NCBI GenBank assembly: GCA_040289115.1
Contig: PSKS01000062.1
Span: 1-14,285, forward strand
Reading direction: 5' to 3'
Length of the DNA: 14,285 nucleotides
DNA from: JAUQQI01 sp040289115
GTDB lineage: Bacteria; Chloroflexota; Dehalococcoidia; JAUQQI01
Shown here: positions 1 to 5,576 of the stretch, piece after piece
Layout: each line of letters starts with the position of its first letter
Position numbering within the stretch: position 1 is the first letter of the stretch
Translations under genes and position numbers: made by a program
Notes under the pieces: model-generated
Seen by the model: only the letters and a program-made list of their open reading frames with translations
Told to the model about the DNA's origin: nothing
The model's database searches: none

Positions 1-345
1 CAGCTCGGCTGGGTTGGCGGGATGTAGGCGGGCCTTGGCCGGCAGCCGGAGGTCCAGGCCGGTGAGAATGACAGCCGGTAGGCCGAGGGCCGCCCAGGGG
101 TCCGAGTCGAACGGAGGGGCGTACCTTAGGTTAACCACCACTGGACCGCCGGTGGCCCGGGCCAGGCCGTCGGCCAGGGCGAGGACGGTTTGGGGGTCGG
201 GGGCGGGGATGTAGACGACTTCGGGGTGAAGCAGTGAAGCCTCAAAAAGCTCGGCAAAGGAATCCCCGGCTAGGCCGGTCAGGTATCTTAAACCGTCCCG
301 GCCTAGGGTGAGCAGGAGCAAGTCGTCGCCGCGCCGGCCGGCCAC
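1..345 (-). CDS. ThDP-dependent enzyme-like protein, N-terminal domain (partial, runs off left edge)
   Basis: An open minus-strand frame of 115 codons runs from a GTG at 345 through position 1, so the C-terminal part lies outside the window. A TAG at 351-349 closes the frame upstream. Residues 19-60 follow the pyrimidine-domain pattern of benzoylformate-decarboxylase/acetolactate-synthase-like enzymes: RYLTGLAG at 20-27 matches the usual YxFGxPG loop, HPEVVYI at 40-46 matches the strand after it, and ALADGLARATG at 56-66 matches the classic AxADGYARxTG helix, followed by PVVVNL. The glutamate that activates ThDP in this family should sit five residues before ALADG; proline 51 is there instead. 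The stretch after VNL is also shorter than usual. It may be a non-catalytic paralogue or a ThDP-independent relative. It lies 32 nt downstream of the LuxR-type regulator on the same strand. No Shine-Dalgarno precedes the GTG; a TTG at 321 is an alternative start. Family assignment is by remembered consensus, so moderate confidence. Confidence 0.55.
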   Translation of the reverse strand, partial: MAGRRGDDLLLLTLGRDGLRYLTGLAGDSFAELFEASLLHPEVVYIPAPDPQTVLALADGLARATGGPVVVNLRYAPPFDSDPWAALGLPAVILTGLDLRLPAKARLHPANPAEL

Positions 346-351
346 CGTCTA

Positions 352-357
352 ATTTTA
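352..357 (-). promoter_or_regulatory. Candidate -10 box (TAAAAT) for a leaderless GTG start
   Basis: On the minus strand TAAAAT at 357-352 is followed by six bases and then the GTG at 345. Transcription would therefore begin at or next to the start codon, which would explain the missing ribosome binding site. A -35 match 17 bp upstream is poor, so this is tentative. Read-through from the upstream regulator gene is an alternative. Confidence 0.3.
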
Positions 358-377
358 CCGCCGGCCGGGGCGTGCGT

Positions 378-1034
378 TTACCCCGTTCGGGAGTTGAGTA
401 GGTCCGGGACGATCCCGGCCCGGAGGGCGTAGACAGCCGCCTGAGTCCGGTCGGAGACCATGAGCTTGCTAAAGAGGGCTGAGAGGCTGTTTTTAACCGT
501 GCTTTCGGCCAGGCCGAGGCGGCGGGCGATCTCCTTGTTGGAGAGGCCGGCGGCAATAAGCCGGAGATAGAGCCGCTCCCGCTCGGTAAGCAACACCGGG
601 GTTGCGGTCGGGTCGGCGGCTTCGGCAACCTGGCCGCAAAGGTCGATAAGCCTTAAGGCTAGGCGGCGGTCGAAGGCAGCCACACCCCTGGCAGCGGCCC
701 AAACAACCGCCGCCAGCTCATCGGGCGGGGTCGATAGGTAAACGGCCCCACGGACGCCGGCCTTGAGGGCTTTTACCAGGCTGATTTGGGCGGCAGGTTG
801 GTTTTCGTCGGCCAGGACGACAATGGGCGTATTGAAAATGCCAAGTCCGGCGTGCAGCTCTTCTAGCAGCCCGAGGTCGATAACTCCAACGTCAGGAGAA
901 CATGCCAGAATAAGGCGCTGAAAACGGAGGATGTGGCTTGCTTCCCCGATAACTTGAACATTGGGTTCCCGGCCGAGCAGGTATTTAAGCTGGCGTCTGA
1001 CAAAATCGTGCTGGTTACAGATGACGACTCGCAT
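378..1034 (-). CDS. NarL/LuxR-family transcriptional regulator with degenerate receiver domain
   Basis: A 218-residue protein with two domains: a CheY-like receiver at about 1-115 and a LuxR-type helix-turn-helix at about 147-207. The DNA-binding part is canonical: LTERERLYLRLIAAGLSNKE, then IARRLGLAESTVKNSLSALFSKL. The receiver keeps the phospho-acceptor-position Asp53 (VIDL), but the acidic pair that binds Mg2+ is Asn7-Gln8, the switch Thr/Ser is Ala75, and the conserved Lys is Ser101. Ordinary two-component phosphorylation is therefore unlikely. I chose the ATG at 1034 because AAGGGGAG lies just upstream and the protein then begins MRVVIC, as receivers do. An upstream start at 1082 would add 16 unrelated residues and has no ribosome site. 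It is the first gene of a minus-strand pair with the ThDP-like gene, which it may control. No histidine kinase is visible nearby. Targets and signal are unknown. Confidence 0.88.
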   Translation of the reverse strand: MRVVICNQHDFVRRQLKYLLGREPNVQVIGEASHILRFQRLILACSPDVGVIDLGLLEELHAGLGIFNTPIVVLADENQPAAQISLVKALKAGVRGAVYLSTPPDELAAVVWAAARGVAAFDRRLALRLIDLCGQVAEAADPTATPVLLTERERLYLRLIAAGLSNKEIARRLGLAESTVKNSLSALFSKLMVSDRTQAAVYALRAGIVPDLLNSRTG

Positions 1035-1072
1035 TATCCGCTCCCCTTCGCATAGAATTTGGTGTTCAGTAA

Positions 1073-1101
1073 TTGATAGCATATTCCAGTTAGTCCATCA
1101 A
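1073..1101 (-). promoter_or_regulatory. Promoter of the LuxR-type regulator gene
   Basis: Read on the minus strand, TTGATG (1101-1096), a 17-bp spacer and an extended -10 TGC-TATCAA (hexamer 1078-1073) fit a sigma-70-type promoter. Predicted start is near 1066, giving a leader of about 30 nt that contains the AAGGGGAG ribosome site of the ATG at 1034. The -35 touches the beginning of the peptide-binding-protein relic on the other strand. Confidence 0.5.
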
Positions 1102-1450
1102 GGCCCCGGGACCTTGGCCGGCATTTTGCAGTTATCCTGCCGAACCCCCAGGCCCACCTGGCCAGCTGGGTCTTGTGGCAGACCGCCCAGAAGGCGAATG
1201 AGTGGCGGGGCAACGACTACGCCCGCTGGTCGAACCCCGGGGTACGATGAGCTTTACCGGCAGGCCCAGCGGGAGCTGGATACCAAAAGGCGGGCCCAGC
1301 TCTTTAATGAACTACCCGGTGGTGAACAACGTGGTCGAAATTCCCCTGGTTCACCGGAAGGGGGTGAGCGGGGCTTCCCGGGCCCTTAAAGACATCAAGC
1401 CTACGGCTTGGGATTCGGAGCTTTGGGATATCGCCGACTGGTACCGGTAA
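1101..1450 (+). pseudogene. Relic of a peptide ABC-transporter substrate-binding protein (C-terminal fragment, two frameshifts)
   Basis: Conceptual translation of three consecutive pieces in different frames reconstructs the C-terminal end of a DppA/OppA-type solute-binding protein. Piece one (about 1119-1241) reads HFAVILPNPQAHLASW, then WQTAQKANEWRGNDYARW and SNPG. Its frame hits TGA at 1248. Shifting by one base at about 1242 gives YDELYRQAQRELDTKRRAQL and FNE, to about 1311. Another shift near 1312 gives VVNNVVEIPLVHRKGVSG, ALKDIKPTAWDSELWDIADW and YR before TAA at 1448-1450. NPxYDxLYxQAQ, VVxIPLVHR and the WDSxLWxxADWYR tail are typical of cluster-5 peptide/nickel-binding proteins. About three quarters of the expected protein upstream is missing, together with signal peptide, start and transporter partners. 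No intact frame spans it, so it should be non-functional. The left limit is approximate. Confidence 0.8.
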
Positions 1451-1465
1451 TCCTAGGATTACCGG
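1444..1465. repeat. Perfect 22-bp palindrome containing both convergent stop codons
   Basis: The arm CCGGTAATCCT (1444-1454) is followed directly by its reverse complement AGGATTACCGG (1455-1465). The plus-strand TAA of the relic (1448-1450) and the minus-strand TAA of the RraA-like gene (1461-1459) lie symmetrically inside it. As RNA it could fold into an 8-bp stem with a 6-nt loop in either direction, but no T-run follows on either side, so it is not a standard intrinsic terminator. Confidence 0.75.
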
Positions 1466-2190
1466 CCGGGGCCCTGATTCTGCCGGGCCCGGTACTCGGC
1501 CAGGAACGTATCGCTGGGCGGGTACGCTTCGGAAAGGGGCGTACCAGCCTCAACCCGCTCCCGAATGTAAGCCTCCAGCCGTTCCTGCTCGGCCGCAAGC
1601 TCCGCTGCCTGGCGGGCCAGCGCCCGGGGGATGACGATAACCCCATCCTCATCCCCGACCAGGAGATCCCCGGGGAGCACCAGCACCCCGGCGCAGCGAA
1701 CCGGAATATTTACATCCCAGGCCCGCAGCCGGGTGTAGCTGGCGCCGGCGTGGGCACACCGGGCAAAGCAGGGGATTTCCAGCCCGGTTATGGCCGGGGT
1801 GTCCCGCAAGGCCCCGTCCACCACGACCCCGCGGCCACCCCGGTAGGCAATGCGGGTAATCAAGATATCGCCCAAGGTCCCGGCGGTGCAGTCGCCCCCG
1901 GCGTCGATGACCATAACATCCCCCGGCTGAACCAGCTCGATAGCTACCCGCTGGGGGTAGCCAGGCATCTCCTCCCGGGTAGGGGGCGGGAAATCCTCCC
2001 GGGCCGGCAGGTAACGGACGGTGAGCGCCTGGCCCACCAGGTGGCGGCCGCGGCTGAAGGGTCGCAGGCCAGCCATAAAAACCCGGCTGTAGCCGAGGCG
2101 GTGTAAGACCGTGTGCAGGGTGGCGGTGCTTACACCCTGCAATAGGGTAAAGATGTCCGGGTCGACCCTTTCGACGGCTTCGGCGGTCAT
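1459..2190 (-). CDS. RraA-like family protein (HMG/CHA aldolase-type fold)
   Basis: A 243-residue protein of the RraA/4-hydroxy-4-methyl-2-oxoglutarate aldolase superfamily. The diagnostic core is AGTLGDILITR (103-113), GGRGVVVDGALRD (118-130) with Arg129 and Asp130 matching the substrate- and metal-contacting RD pair of the aldolases, and GDLLVGDEDGVIVIP near 174-188. A C-terminal helix (about 190-215) and the PAREDFPPPTREEMPGYPQR segment (62-81) are typical of the longer, about 240-residue subgroup often labelled 'ribonuclease activity regulator RraA'. Members with the RD pair are usually Mg2+-dependent aldolases or decarboxylases of pyruvate-type substrates rather than RNase E inhibitors; the substrate here is unknown. 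The ATG at 2190 overlaps the peptidase stop (ATGA) and has AAGGGG 5 nt upstream, so the pair is probably translationally coupled. It is the last gene of this operon. Confidence 0.85.
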   Translation of the reverse strand: MTAEAVERVDPDIFTLLQGVSTATLHTVLHRLGYSRVFMAGLRPFSRGRHLVGQALTVRYLPAREDFPPPTREEMPGYPQRVAIELVQPGDVMVIDAGGDCTAGTLGDILITRIAYRGGRGVVVDGALRDTPAITGLEIPCFARCAHAGASYTRLRAWDVNIPVRCAGVLVLPGDLLVGDEDGVIVIPRALARQAAELAAEQERLEAYIRERVEAGTPLSEAYPPSDTFLAEYRARQNQGPGR

Positions 2191-3971
2191 TGCTGCCCCT
2201 TAAGGTGCTTTTCTAAGAATTTGGCCACGCTTTCGTACATCCGGATTTTATTCGGCAGCCTCACCACCCCGTGACCCTCATCGTCGAAGACCAAAAGCTC
2301 CACCGGGCGGCCCAGCTCCCGCAGGCGGCCCACAATCTGCTCCGCCTCAGTCACCGGGACCCGAGGGTCATTGCGGCCGTGGATGACCAGCAAGGGGGCC
2401 TTAATTCGGTCCGCCCGGTGAATGGGGGACAGGGCCCGCAAAAGCTCCCGGTCGTGCTCGAGGCTGCCGTATTCGGCCTCCCGCAGCTTCCGCCGCCAGG
2501 GTCCGGTATTCTCAAGAAACGTTTCCAGGTTGGCGATCCCCACGATGTCGATCCCGGCCGCCCAAAGGTCGGGGTAGTCCGTAAGGGCGGAAAGGACCAT
2601 AAAGCCCCCATAGCTTGCCCCCATTACGGCCGTGGCCTTGGGGGAGGCCAGGCCAGCCTCCTGGAGGGCCTTTACCCCCTCGGCCAGGTCCCGAACGGCG
2701 TTGGGCCGGAGTTCCCGGTCATCTAGGTGGCTGAAGGTTTTGCCGAACCCGGTGCTTCCCCGGACGTTAGGCGTGTAAACCAGGTAGCCGGCCCGGACGA
2801 AGTAAGCGATAACAGGGTCAAAGTCAGGCCGGGCCTGGGATTCAGGTCCGCCGTGGACGATGACCAGGGCGGGCCAGCCGCCAGGGGGCGGGATCGGGGC
2901 CGGGCGGTAAAGCCAGCCCTGAATCAGTCGGCCGTCGAAGCTCTCGAAATGCCACGACTCCGGCTCTGGGGTTTCGGTCAGCTCAACCCAGAGGCGGGGG
3001 CTCCACGTGAGCCGACTGATGTCCTTCTCCGGCTCCCAGCGCCAGATATCCGGGTTAAAATGGGGACCGCTGAAGCTGTAGGCTACCCAAGACTCGTCCG
3101 GGTGCCACTCCAGGCTCAGCACCACCCCCAGGGGCAGGTGGGCTTCGGCCGGCCGGTCCAGCTCCGGCAAGGGGAACGCTAGGAGCCGAGATCGGCCCCC
3201 ATCGTTGACCACCAAGGCTGCCGTACACCCGTCCCAGGAAATCGCCAGCTGCTCCACGTCCCAGTCGAATTCCCGGGGTACCGAAAGCCGGCCCGTCTCC
3301 AGGCTTATCCGCACGGGCCGAAGGAACTCCGAATCGAGGTCACTCAGGGCCCAGACGTCCGTATCCCCCTGGGAGCCGAACTGGGCGAACAGGTAGCGGG
3401 CCGGTGGGCCTGAGGTGAGCCTGCGCCGGCTCCGGTCGGAAATGTCCACGAGCCACAGGTCCTGAGCCGAGGGCGCGTGATATTCGGCTACCAGCAGGTA
3501 GCGGCCATCTGCCGACCAATCCTGGACGTAAAGGGTGGCATCGGCCTGCCAGACCCGCCGCCACTCGCCCTCAAGGGTGCCGATGTAAACGTCAAAGTAG
3601 GCCGGATTGCGGGTATTGGCCGATATGGCCAGAAGCTGACCGTCGGGTGCCCAGGCCCCAAACTCGTGAATCGCCTCCGGGTTCCGGGTCAAGGGTAGGA
3701 TTCGCCCCTGATGCCGCAGGTAAAGCTGCCAACGCTCGTTACCCCCGGCGTCCATGGCAAAGACCAGGTGATCTCCCTGGGGGGCGTATTTGGCAAGGCC
3801 CACCCGCTCCCCAAAGTAGCTTACCTGGTCGGGAAAAGGTTCCCCGAGCCGTAGGGCCCAAAGTTCCGGTACGCCCGAAATGTCGGTTATATAGGCCATA
3901 ATCTGACCATTGGAAGAGAAGGTTGGCAGGTAAGCGGACCGGACGGCCAGGAAGCGGCGGATATCCTCCAC
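2187..3971 (-). CDS. S9-family serine peptidase (prolyl oligopeptidase / acylaminoacyl-peptidase type)
   Basis: A 594-residue, apparently cytoplasmic protein with no signal peptide. Residues about 10-320 form the beta-propeller, with WD-like repeats such as WAPDGQLLAIS and WSADGRYLLVAEY. Residues about 335-594 are the alpha/beta-hydrolase domain. HGGP (373-376) supplies the oxyanion region; the catalytic triad is Ser453 in GASYGG, Asp535 in GRNDPRVP and His567 in DEGHG. It should cleave short peptides entering the propeller tunnel. Length is somewhat below the usual 620-690. I prefer the GTG at 3971, which has GAAAGGGG about 8 nt upstream; an in-frame TTG at 3989 has no ribosome site. The stop overlaps the RraA-like start by 4 nt. 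The gene diverges from the MFS gene, and an inverted repeat covers its start codon. A dead peptide-binding protein lies just beyond its operon, suggesting a past link to peptide uptake. Confidence 0.92.
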   Translation of the reverse strand: MEDIRRFLAVRSAYLPTFSSNGQIMAYITDISGVPELWALRLGEPFPDQVSYFGERVGLAKYAPQGDHLVFAMDAGGNERWQLYLRHQGRILPLTRNPEAIHEFGAWAPDGQLLAISANTRNPAYFDVYIGTLEGEWRRVWQADATLYVQDWSADGRYLLVAEYHAPSAQDLWLVDISDRSRRRLTSGPPARYLFAQFGSQGDTDVWALSDLDSEFLRPVRISLETGRLSVPREFDWDVEQLAISWDGCTAALVVNDGGRSRLLAFPLPELDRPAEAHLPLGVVLSLEWHPDESWVAYSFSGPHFNPDIWRWEPEKDISRLTWSPRLWVELTETPEPESWHFESFDGRLIQGWLYRPAPIPPPGGWPALVIVHGGPESQARPDFDPVIAYFVRAGYLVYTPNVRGSTGFGKTFSHLDDRELRPNAVRDLAEGVKALQEAGLASPKATAVMGASYGGFMVLSALTDYPDLWAAGIDIVGIANLETFLENTGPWRRKLREAEYGSLEHDRELLRALSPIHRADRIKAPLLVIHGRNDPRVPVTEAEQIVGRLRELGRPVELLVFDDEGHGVVRLPNKIRMYESVAKFLEKHLKGQQ

Positions 3972-4010
3972 AGGTCGAACCCCTTTCAACGGTTAAATGT
4001 TCGACCTGTG
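3969..4010 (-). promoter_or_regulatory. 12-bp perfect inverted repeat covering the peptidase start codon and transcription start
   Basis: CACAGGTCGAAC (3969-3980) and GTTCGACCTGTG (3999-4010) are perfect reverse complements separated by 18 bp. On the minus strand the proximal arm ends exactly with the GTG start codon, and the GAAAGGG ribosome site sits in the intervening loop. The distal arm abuts the -10 box. It could act as a repressor operator of two half-sites about three helical turns apart, or, if transcription starts upstream of 4010, as an mRNA hairpin masking the start codon. Confidence 0.6.
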
Positions 4011-4040
4011 AGTATAAGGTGAATATGTGGAAAGGCGCAA
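4011..4040 (-). promoter_or_regulatory. Promoter of the S9 peptidase-RraA operon
   Basis: Minus strand: TTGCGC (4040-4035), 18-bp spacer, TATACT (4016-4011). The -10 matches the sigma-70 consensus at five of six bases; the -35 keeps only TTG. The predicted start near 4004 falls inside the distal arm of the inverted repeat, leaving a leader of about 33 nt. Confidence 0.5.
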
Positions 4041-4289
4041 CCCAGTGTATGGGTTCGACACATCTGGGACAGGGGGCATCCTTTCCGGGTGCTCGGCTTT
4101 AAGATAGCCAAGGGGACGGCCGCTGGTTTCACCGGCCGGGCCACTGTCATAAATTTTTCGAACTTGCACAGATGCCCGGCGAACAGCCCGAGGCTTTTTT
4201 ATCTACCTGACCGAAAACAACCGGGAGCCAAGGCTAACCGCATAGCAATTCGGACGATAGCTGCGGGGGCCTAGTTAGGTTGGGTGACT
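4041..4289. other. Divergent intergenic region, no gene recognised
   Basis: This roughly 250-bp stretch separates the two divergent operons. It is visibly more AT-rich than its surroundings, with AAATTTTT at 4151-4158 and a run of six T at 4195-4200. It can form a small hairpin on the plus strand around 4121-4135 (GCTGGT-TTC-ACCGGC, one U-G pair) and a 4-bp AGCC-CGA-GGCT hairpin just before the T-run. It contains two GTTCGA hexamers (4053-4058 plus, 4163-4158 minus). An open frame from about 4089 to 4274 codes for nothing I recognise and has no ribosome site. Confidence 0.5.
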
Positions 4290-4319
4290 TTGACGTAAAG
4301 GTTAAGCGAGGCTTAAAAT
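4290..4319 (+). promoter_or_regulatory. Promoter of the MFS transporter gene
   Basis: TTGACG (4290-4295), an 18-bp spacer and TAAAAT (4314-4319) give five of six matches in each sigma-70 hexamer. The -10 ends only 9 nt before the ATG at 4329, so the transcript would start about 2-3 nt before the initiation codon and be essentially leaderless. Confidence 0.6.
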
Positions 4320-4328
4320 AGGGCGGAT

Positions 4329-5576
4329 ATGGAAGTCAGCGACCAGCCGGCCGTGGGCCGGCCGCCGGCCCAGTCCCGGCTCAGGGTTGGGACCTTTAAA
4401 TCCTTAAAGCACCGCAATTTTCGCCTCCTGTGGTTCGGATTGCTTTTCTCCTCGGCCGGGCAGTGGATCCAGCAGATTACCCTTGGCTGGCTCGTCTACG
4501 ACCTTACCGGCTCGGCTGCCTTGCTCGGCCTGGTTAATGGCCTTCGGGCGGTCCCCTTCTTGCTCACCGGTCCCCTGGCCGGGGTGCTGGCCGACCGCCT
4601 CGACCGGCGCCGGCTGATGTTCTGGACCCAGGTTTTCTTGCTGGTCCTGAGTTTTCTCTTCGGGCTGGATATCGCCCTTGGACGTCTGCAGGTCTGGCAT
4701 ATATTTATCTTCACCCTTTTTACCGGTATCGCCTGGTCCTTCAACCAGCCGGTCCGCCAGTCGGTGGTGCCCGAGGTTGTGCCTCGGGAGGACTTGGCCA
4801 ATGCCATTGCCCTTAACTCGGCCGGCTTTAACATTACCCGGGTGGTGGGGCCGGGCCTCGGTGGCATGATGATCGCCCTGTTTGGGGTGGCCGGCAATTT
4901 CTTTATCCAGAGTGCGGCCTACCTGTTGGTCGCCTTTATGGCCTACCAGCTCAAACTCCCGCCTGTTAAGGGCCGCCTTGAGGAGACCTCCCTCCTTAAG
5001 GACCTAAAAGAGGGCATTCGGTTTGTGCTGGCCCACGTCCAGCTGCGCAACCAGATGCTGATGGGCCTTATTCCGACGGTGCTGGCCCTCCCGTATATAA
5101 GCATCATGCCGGTATTTGCGGCGGACGTCCTGGGGGTGGGGCCGGAGGGGCTTGGGCTTTTGATGTCCGCCCCCGGGATTGGGGCCGTGGCCGGGACGCT
5201 GCTTATCGCCTCGTCACCGCGACTTCAGAGCCGCCCGGCCATTTTATACGTGGCCGCCGTTTGCCTCGGCTTAAGCCTTTTTGCCCTGGCGCTGACCCGG
5301 GCGATGTTCCCGGCCCTTGCGGTCCTGGTGCTCATCGGGGGCTTTCAGATTACGTACATGTCCACCAACAACACCCTCCTTCAGCTCATCTGTCCGGACC
5401 ACATGCGGGGGCGGGTAATGAGCCTTTACATGCTCAACCAGGGGCTTATGCCCCTGGGAAGCCTCTTTGCCGGGACGGCTGCCCAGCTCTGGGGCTCGCC
5501 GGTGGCTTTCGGCCTAATGGGCCTCTCGGTTATCATCGTAGCGGCGGCCGTTGGCCTGCCCACTTGGCGCAGATGA
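4329..5576 (+). CDS. MFS transporter, EntS/MFS_3-like exporter
   Basis: A 415-residue polytopic inner-membrane protein with roughly 12 hydrophobic segments. After a short cytoplasmic N-terminus, FKSLKHRNFRLLW (23-35) leads into the first helix, as in the EntS/DUF894 subgroup. The MFS loop 2-3 signature is present as GVLADRLDRRRLMFW (85-99), and RGRVMSLY (about 362) is typical of the later half. These proteins are proton-driven exporters of siderophores, drugs or lipophilic compounds; the substrate cannot be read from the sequence. The ATG at 4329 is just downstream of a good promoter and lacks a strong Shine-Dalgarno (only GGGCGG). Its TGA overlaps the ATG of the next gene (ATGA), so it probably leads a cotranscribed run with the large membrane protein. 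Confidence 0.87.
   Translation: MEVSDQPAVGRPPAQSRLRVGTFKSLKHRNFRLLWFGLLFSSAGQWIQQITLGWLVYDLTGSAALLGLVNGLRAVPFLLTGPLAGVLADRLDRRRLMFWTQVFLLVLSFLFGLDIALGRLQVWHIFIFTLFTGIAWSFNQPVRQSVVPEVVPREDLANAIALNSAGFNITRVVGPGLGGMMIALFGVAGNFFIQSAAYLLVAFMAYQLKLPPVKGRLEETSLLKDLKEGIRFVLAHVQLRNQMLMGLIPTVLALPYISIMPVFAADVLGVGPEGLGLLMSAPGIGAVAGTLLIASSPRLQSRPAILYVAAVCLGLSLFALALTRAMFPALAVLVLIGGFQITYMSTNNTLLQLICPDHMRGRVMSLYMLNQGLMPLGSLFAGTAAQLWGSPVAFGLMGLSVIIVAAAVGLPTWRR

Noticed and set aside
961..1389. Open plus-strand frame reading through the LuxR gene start into the 1200-1389 region as one 142-residue gene
   Set aside because: Its first part is antisense to the regulator and only a middle piece (about 1243-1311) resembles a protein; the homology jumps frame on both sides, so it belongs to the pseudogene.
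1408..2106. Long plus-strand open frame opposite the RraA-like gene
   Set aside because: It is a high-GC antisense shadow, rich in Pro and Gly with no recognisable domain; the minus frame has full family motifs.
3969..4010. LexA/SOS box, because CGAAC and GTTCG occur as an inverted pair
   Set aside because: A Firmicutes-type box is CGAAC-N4-GTTCG; here the spacing is 18 bp and the conserved part continues as CTGTG.
3974..4059. tRNA T-arm or attachment-site remnant, because GGGTTCGAC resembles the T-loop
   Set aside because: No flanking 5-bp T-stem, D-arm, anticodon arm or acceptor pairing can be drawn in either strand, and no integrase gene is present.
4060..4205. Cobalamin riboswitch suggested by CCGGGCCACTGT near 4135-4146
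   Set aside because: The GGTGAAA-type core before it and the downstream box pairing are missing or in the wrong order, and the downstream gene is not a recognisable cobalamin target.
5261..5572. N-terminal extension of the GT-C-like protein starting at 5261
   Set aside because: It lies inside the MFS gene in another frame, has no membrane-protein character and no ribosome site; the ATG at 5573 overlapping the MFS stop is the natural start.
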